A stretch of 64,000 nucleotides of DNA from the NCBI GenBank assembly GCA_005938025.2, contig VCCI02000004.1, forward strand, positions 248,001 to 312,000, read 5' to 3'. Below the pieces are notes generated by a model. That model ran no database searches. It was given only the letters and a program-made list of their open reading frames with translations, and was not told the origin of the DNA. This stretch comes from Inquilinus sp. KBS0705. Its GTDB lineage: Bacteria > Bacteroidota > Bacteroidia > Sphingobacteriales > Sphingobacteriaceae. The translations under genes were made by a program, and so were the position numbers. Below, in pieces: positions 62,276 to 64,000 of this stretch (positions are counted from its first letter, which is position 1; the number at the start of each line of letters is the position of its first letter).

Positions 62276-63007
62276 ATGTTTGATAGCTTAGGAAAATATA
62301 TACTCTTACTGCGTTTAAGTTTTAAAAAGCCCGAAAAATTCAGTGTTTACTGGGCCGAAGTAATGCGCGAAATGGTATCCGTTGGTATTGGCTCGTTGGG
62401 TATTATCAGCATTATATCGTTATTTATTGGCGCGGCAACCACTATACAGGTAGCTTTTCAGTTATCAAGCCCATTGGTACCACGCAGTATTGCCGGCAGT
62501 ATCTCGCGCGATTCAAACATCCTGGAATTTAGCCCCACCATATCGTCATTAGTATTAGCCGGCCGTATCGGCTCCAACTTTGCATCGCAAATTGGTACCA
62601 TGCGTGTTACCGAGCAGATAGACGCGCTGGAAATAATGGGTGTTAATGCGCCGGGGTATCTGATATCGCCTAAGATAATAGCAAGTGTTACAATGGTGCC
62701 CATGCTGGTGGTTATATCTATCATGTTAGGCATCACAGGTGGTTATATTGCCTGCTTTGTAACCGGTGCTATATCACCTGCCGACTACATTATGGGTGTT
62801 AACGATGGCTTTGACGGACTTACCGTACGTGTGGCCTTAGTTAAGGCTACAGTATTCGGCTTTATCATCGCTTCTATATGCTCTTACCAGGGCTTTTATA
62901 CATCAGGCGGTGCATTAGAGGTTGGCCAGTCGGCTACTTCGGGTGTGGTTTTTAGCTGCGTATGGATATTATTTGCTGACCTTATGATCACCAGTTTAAT
63001 GTTATGA
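62276..63007 (+). CDS. MlaE-family ABC permease, system 2
   Basis: The 243-residue permease shares with system 1 the GTMRVTEQIDALEIMG motif and the overall five-TM layout but lacks the longer N-terminus. It overlaps the ATPase gene by four bases (ATGA at 63004-63007). It would move lipid with an MCE protein, but none follows within the window. Confidence 0.92.
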   Translation: MFDSLGKYILLLRLSFKKPEKFSVYWAEVMREMVSVGIGSLGIISIISLFIGAATTIQVAFQLSSPLVPRSIAGSISRDSNILEFSPTISSLVLAGRIGSNFASQIGTMRVTEQIDALEIMGVNAPGYLISPKIIASVTMVPMLVVISIMLGITGGYIACFVTGAISPADYIMGVNDGFDGLTVRVALVKATVFGFIIASICSYQGFYTSGGALEVGQSATSGVVFSCVWILFADLMITSLML

Positions 63008-63756
63008 TCGAAGCTAAAGATATTTATAAAACCTTTGGTGATAATGATGTGTTAAAAGGCATCACTGCTACTTTCCAAACAGGTAAAAATAACTTGATAA
63101 TTGGTGGCTCGGGCTCAGGTAAAACTACCTTGCTTAAATGCATTGTGGGCCTGCACGAACCAACCAAAGGAGAAGTGTTTTTTGAGAATGAGAACTTTAC
63201 AAAAATGGACTTTACCGAACGTGTGCCCATACGCACACAAATTGGTATGCTTTTTCAAAACTCGGCGCTATTCGATTCGATGACCGTAGAGGAAAATATC
63301 ATGTTCCCGCTTAATCTTTTCACCCAGCAATCGCGAGCTGAAAAACTAGACCGCGCTAATTTTTGCCTGGAGAGGGTGAACCTTAAAGATAAAAACAAGC
63401 TTTACCCGGCCGAACTATCGGGTGGTATGAAAAAACGTGTAGGCATAGCCCGCGCTATATCCATGCAGCCAAAATACTTGTTTGTTGATGAACCCAACTC
63501 GGGCCTCGATCCAAAAACATCTATCCTGATAGATGAACTAATACATGAACTAACCACCGAGTATGAGATGACAACCGTTGTTGTTACCCACGATATGAAT
63601 TCGGTAATGGGTATAGGCGACCATATCATATTTTTACACCAGGGGCAAAAATGGTGGGAAGGCACTAATAAAGAAATTGCTAAAACCGATAACAAAGAGC
63701 TTAACGACTTTGTATTTGCCAGCAAGTTTATGCAGGCAGCCAAGAGTAAACTTTAG
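63004..63756 (+). CDS. MlaF-family ABC ATPase, system 2
   Basis: The 250-residue ATPase has Walker A GGSGSGKT, the signature LSGGMKKR, Walker B YLFVDEPNSGLD and the H-loop VVVTHD. It is translationally coupled to the permease by a 4-base overlap. No MCE/MlaD gene follows; the next gene is a methyltransferase. Confidence 0.93.
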   Translation: MIEAKDIYKTFGDNDVLKGITATFQTGKNNLIIGGSGSGKTTLLKCIVGLHEPTKGEVFFENENFTKMDFTERVPIRTQIGMLFQNSALFDSMTVEENIMFPLNLFTQQSRAEKLDRANFCLERVNLKDKNKLYPAELSGGMKKRVGIARAISMQPKYLFVDEPNSGLDPKTSILIDELIHELTTEYEMTTVVVTHDMNSVMGIGDHIIFLHQGQKWWEGTNKEIAKTDNKELNDFVFASKFMQAAKSKL

Positions 63757-63788
63757 TGATTAGTTGATTGGTGATTAGAGATTAGTAA
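63754..63788. repeat. GTGATTAG-type simple repeat after the second ATPase
   Basis: The spacer begins TAGTGATTAGTTGATTGG and continues GTGATTAGAGATTAG, a tandem of GTGATTAG-like words of about 15-16 bases that overlaps the ATPase stop codon. Confidence 0.5.
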
Positions 63789-63800
63789 AATCGTAATTCC

Positions 63801-63808
63801 TATATTTG
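63801..63808 (+). promoter_or_regulatory. Possible -7 box for the final gene
   Basis: TATATTTG matches TAnnTTTG, 46 bases before the ATG at 63855. No clear -33 element is seen. Confidence 0.4.
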
Positions 63809-63854
63809 TTGCCTTTATAACTAATCTCTTATTGCTAACCTCTTACCTCCACCC

Positions 63855-64000
63855 ATGATCCAACTGCTTACCCCAACCCACTGGAAAGATTACGAGCTGA
63901 TTGATTGCGGCGACTTTGAAAAACTGGAGAGGTTTGGTAATATTATACTTATACGCCCCGAGCCACAAGCCGTTTGGAGCAAAGCCCTGCCACAAGCTGA
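63855..64000 (+). CDS. Class I SAM-dependent methyltransferase (partial, cut by the window)
   Basis: The first 48 residues (opening MIQLLTPTHWKDYELID and later NIILIRPEPQAVW) are an N-terminal PUA-like part of RlmI-type methyltransferases of Bacteroidota. The window ends before the SAM-binding domain, so the function rests on the opening alone. It is complete at the start and open at position 64000. Confidence 0.6.
   Translation, partial: MIQLLTPTHWKDYELIDCGDFEKLERFGNIILIRPEPQAVWSKALPQA

Overview
The window reads as chromosomal DNA from a Bacteroidota bacterium, most likely family Sphingobacteriaceae (Mucilaginibacter/Pedobacter-like). The support is indirect but consistent: promoters of the TTG-N19-TAnnTTTG type, weak Shine-Dalgarno sites, many secreted glycoside hydrolases, a FecA-like TonB receptor with an N-terminal carboxypeptidase-regulatory domain, the long Bacteroidota form of IspG, DUF5777/DUF4159/BatA proteins, and many small palindromic intergenic repeats. 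I saw no rRNA, tRNA, CRISPR array, prophage or complete insertion sequence.

Layout. 0-1.5 kb: a DUF5777 outer-membrane barrel and a Rieske lipoprotein. 1.5-10.8 kb, all on the minus strand: GH127 beta-L-arabinofuranosidase, GH27 alpha-galactosidase, then four genes that make a complete trans-4-hydroxy-L-proline pathway (epimerase, D-hydroxyproline dehydrogenase, pyrroline-hydroxycarboxylate deaminase, alpha-ketoglutarate semialdehyde dehydrogenase). The combination suggests catabolism of plant hydroxyproline-rich glycoproteins such as extensin. 11-17 kb: tandem secreted proteins of unknown function, then a probable metal-uptake operon (CNGKC protein, TonB receptor, PepSY membrane protein, heavy-metal-binding lipoprotein). 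17-23 kb: DUF3179 protein, DsbA-like oxidoreductase, MFS transporter behind a perfect palindrome, GH26 mannanase. 23-25.6 kb: an Mla/MCE lipid transporter. 26-33 kb: sigma/anti-sigma pair, a 51-residue ORF, GH51 arabinofuranosidase, Bcr-type MFS, GntP permease, alpha/beta hydrolase, glycine-zipper protein. 33-38 kb: triple-PAS histidine kinase, single-domain response regulator, DnaK. 38-44 kb: GNAT, IspG with two repeat-derived insertions, a lipoprotein, a palindromic repeat element, a beta-hydroxyacid dehydrogenase and an APH-fold kinase.

44-59 kb is a MoxR/DUF58/BatA block with two paralogous TldD/TldE protease pairs. One pair ends the minus-strand MoxR operon; the other ends the divergent plus-strand DUF4159 operon, so the two pairs lie in inverted orientation. 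59-62 kb: RDD/GYF, LiaF-like and PspC envelope-stress-like proteins and an SDR. 62-64 kb: a second Mla permease/ATPase pair without a neighbouring MCE protein, and the start of a methyltransferase cut by the window end.

The strongest candidates for something undescribed are the arabinosidase/galactosidase/hydroxyproline locus, the duplicated and apparently Tat-exported TldD/TldE system around MoxR, and the small mobile repeats that have inserted in frame into ispG.
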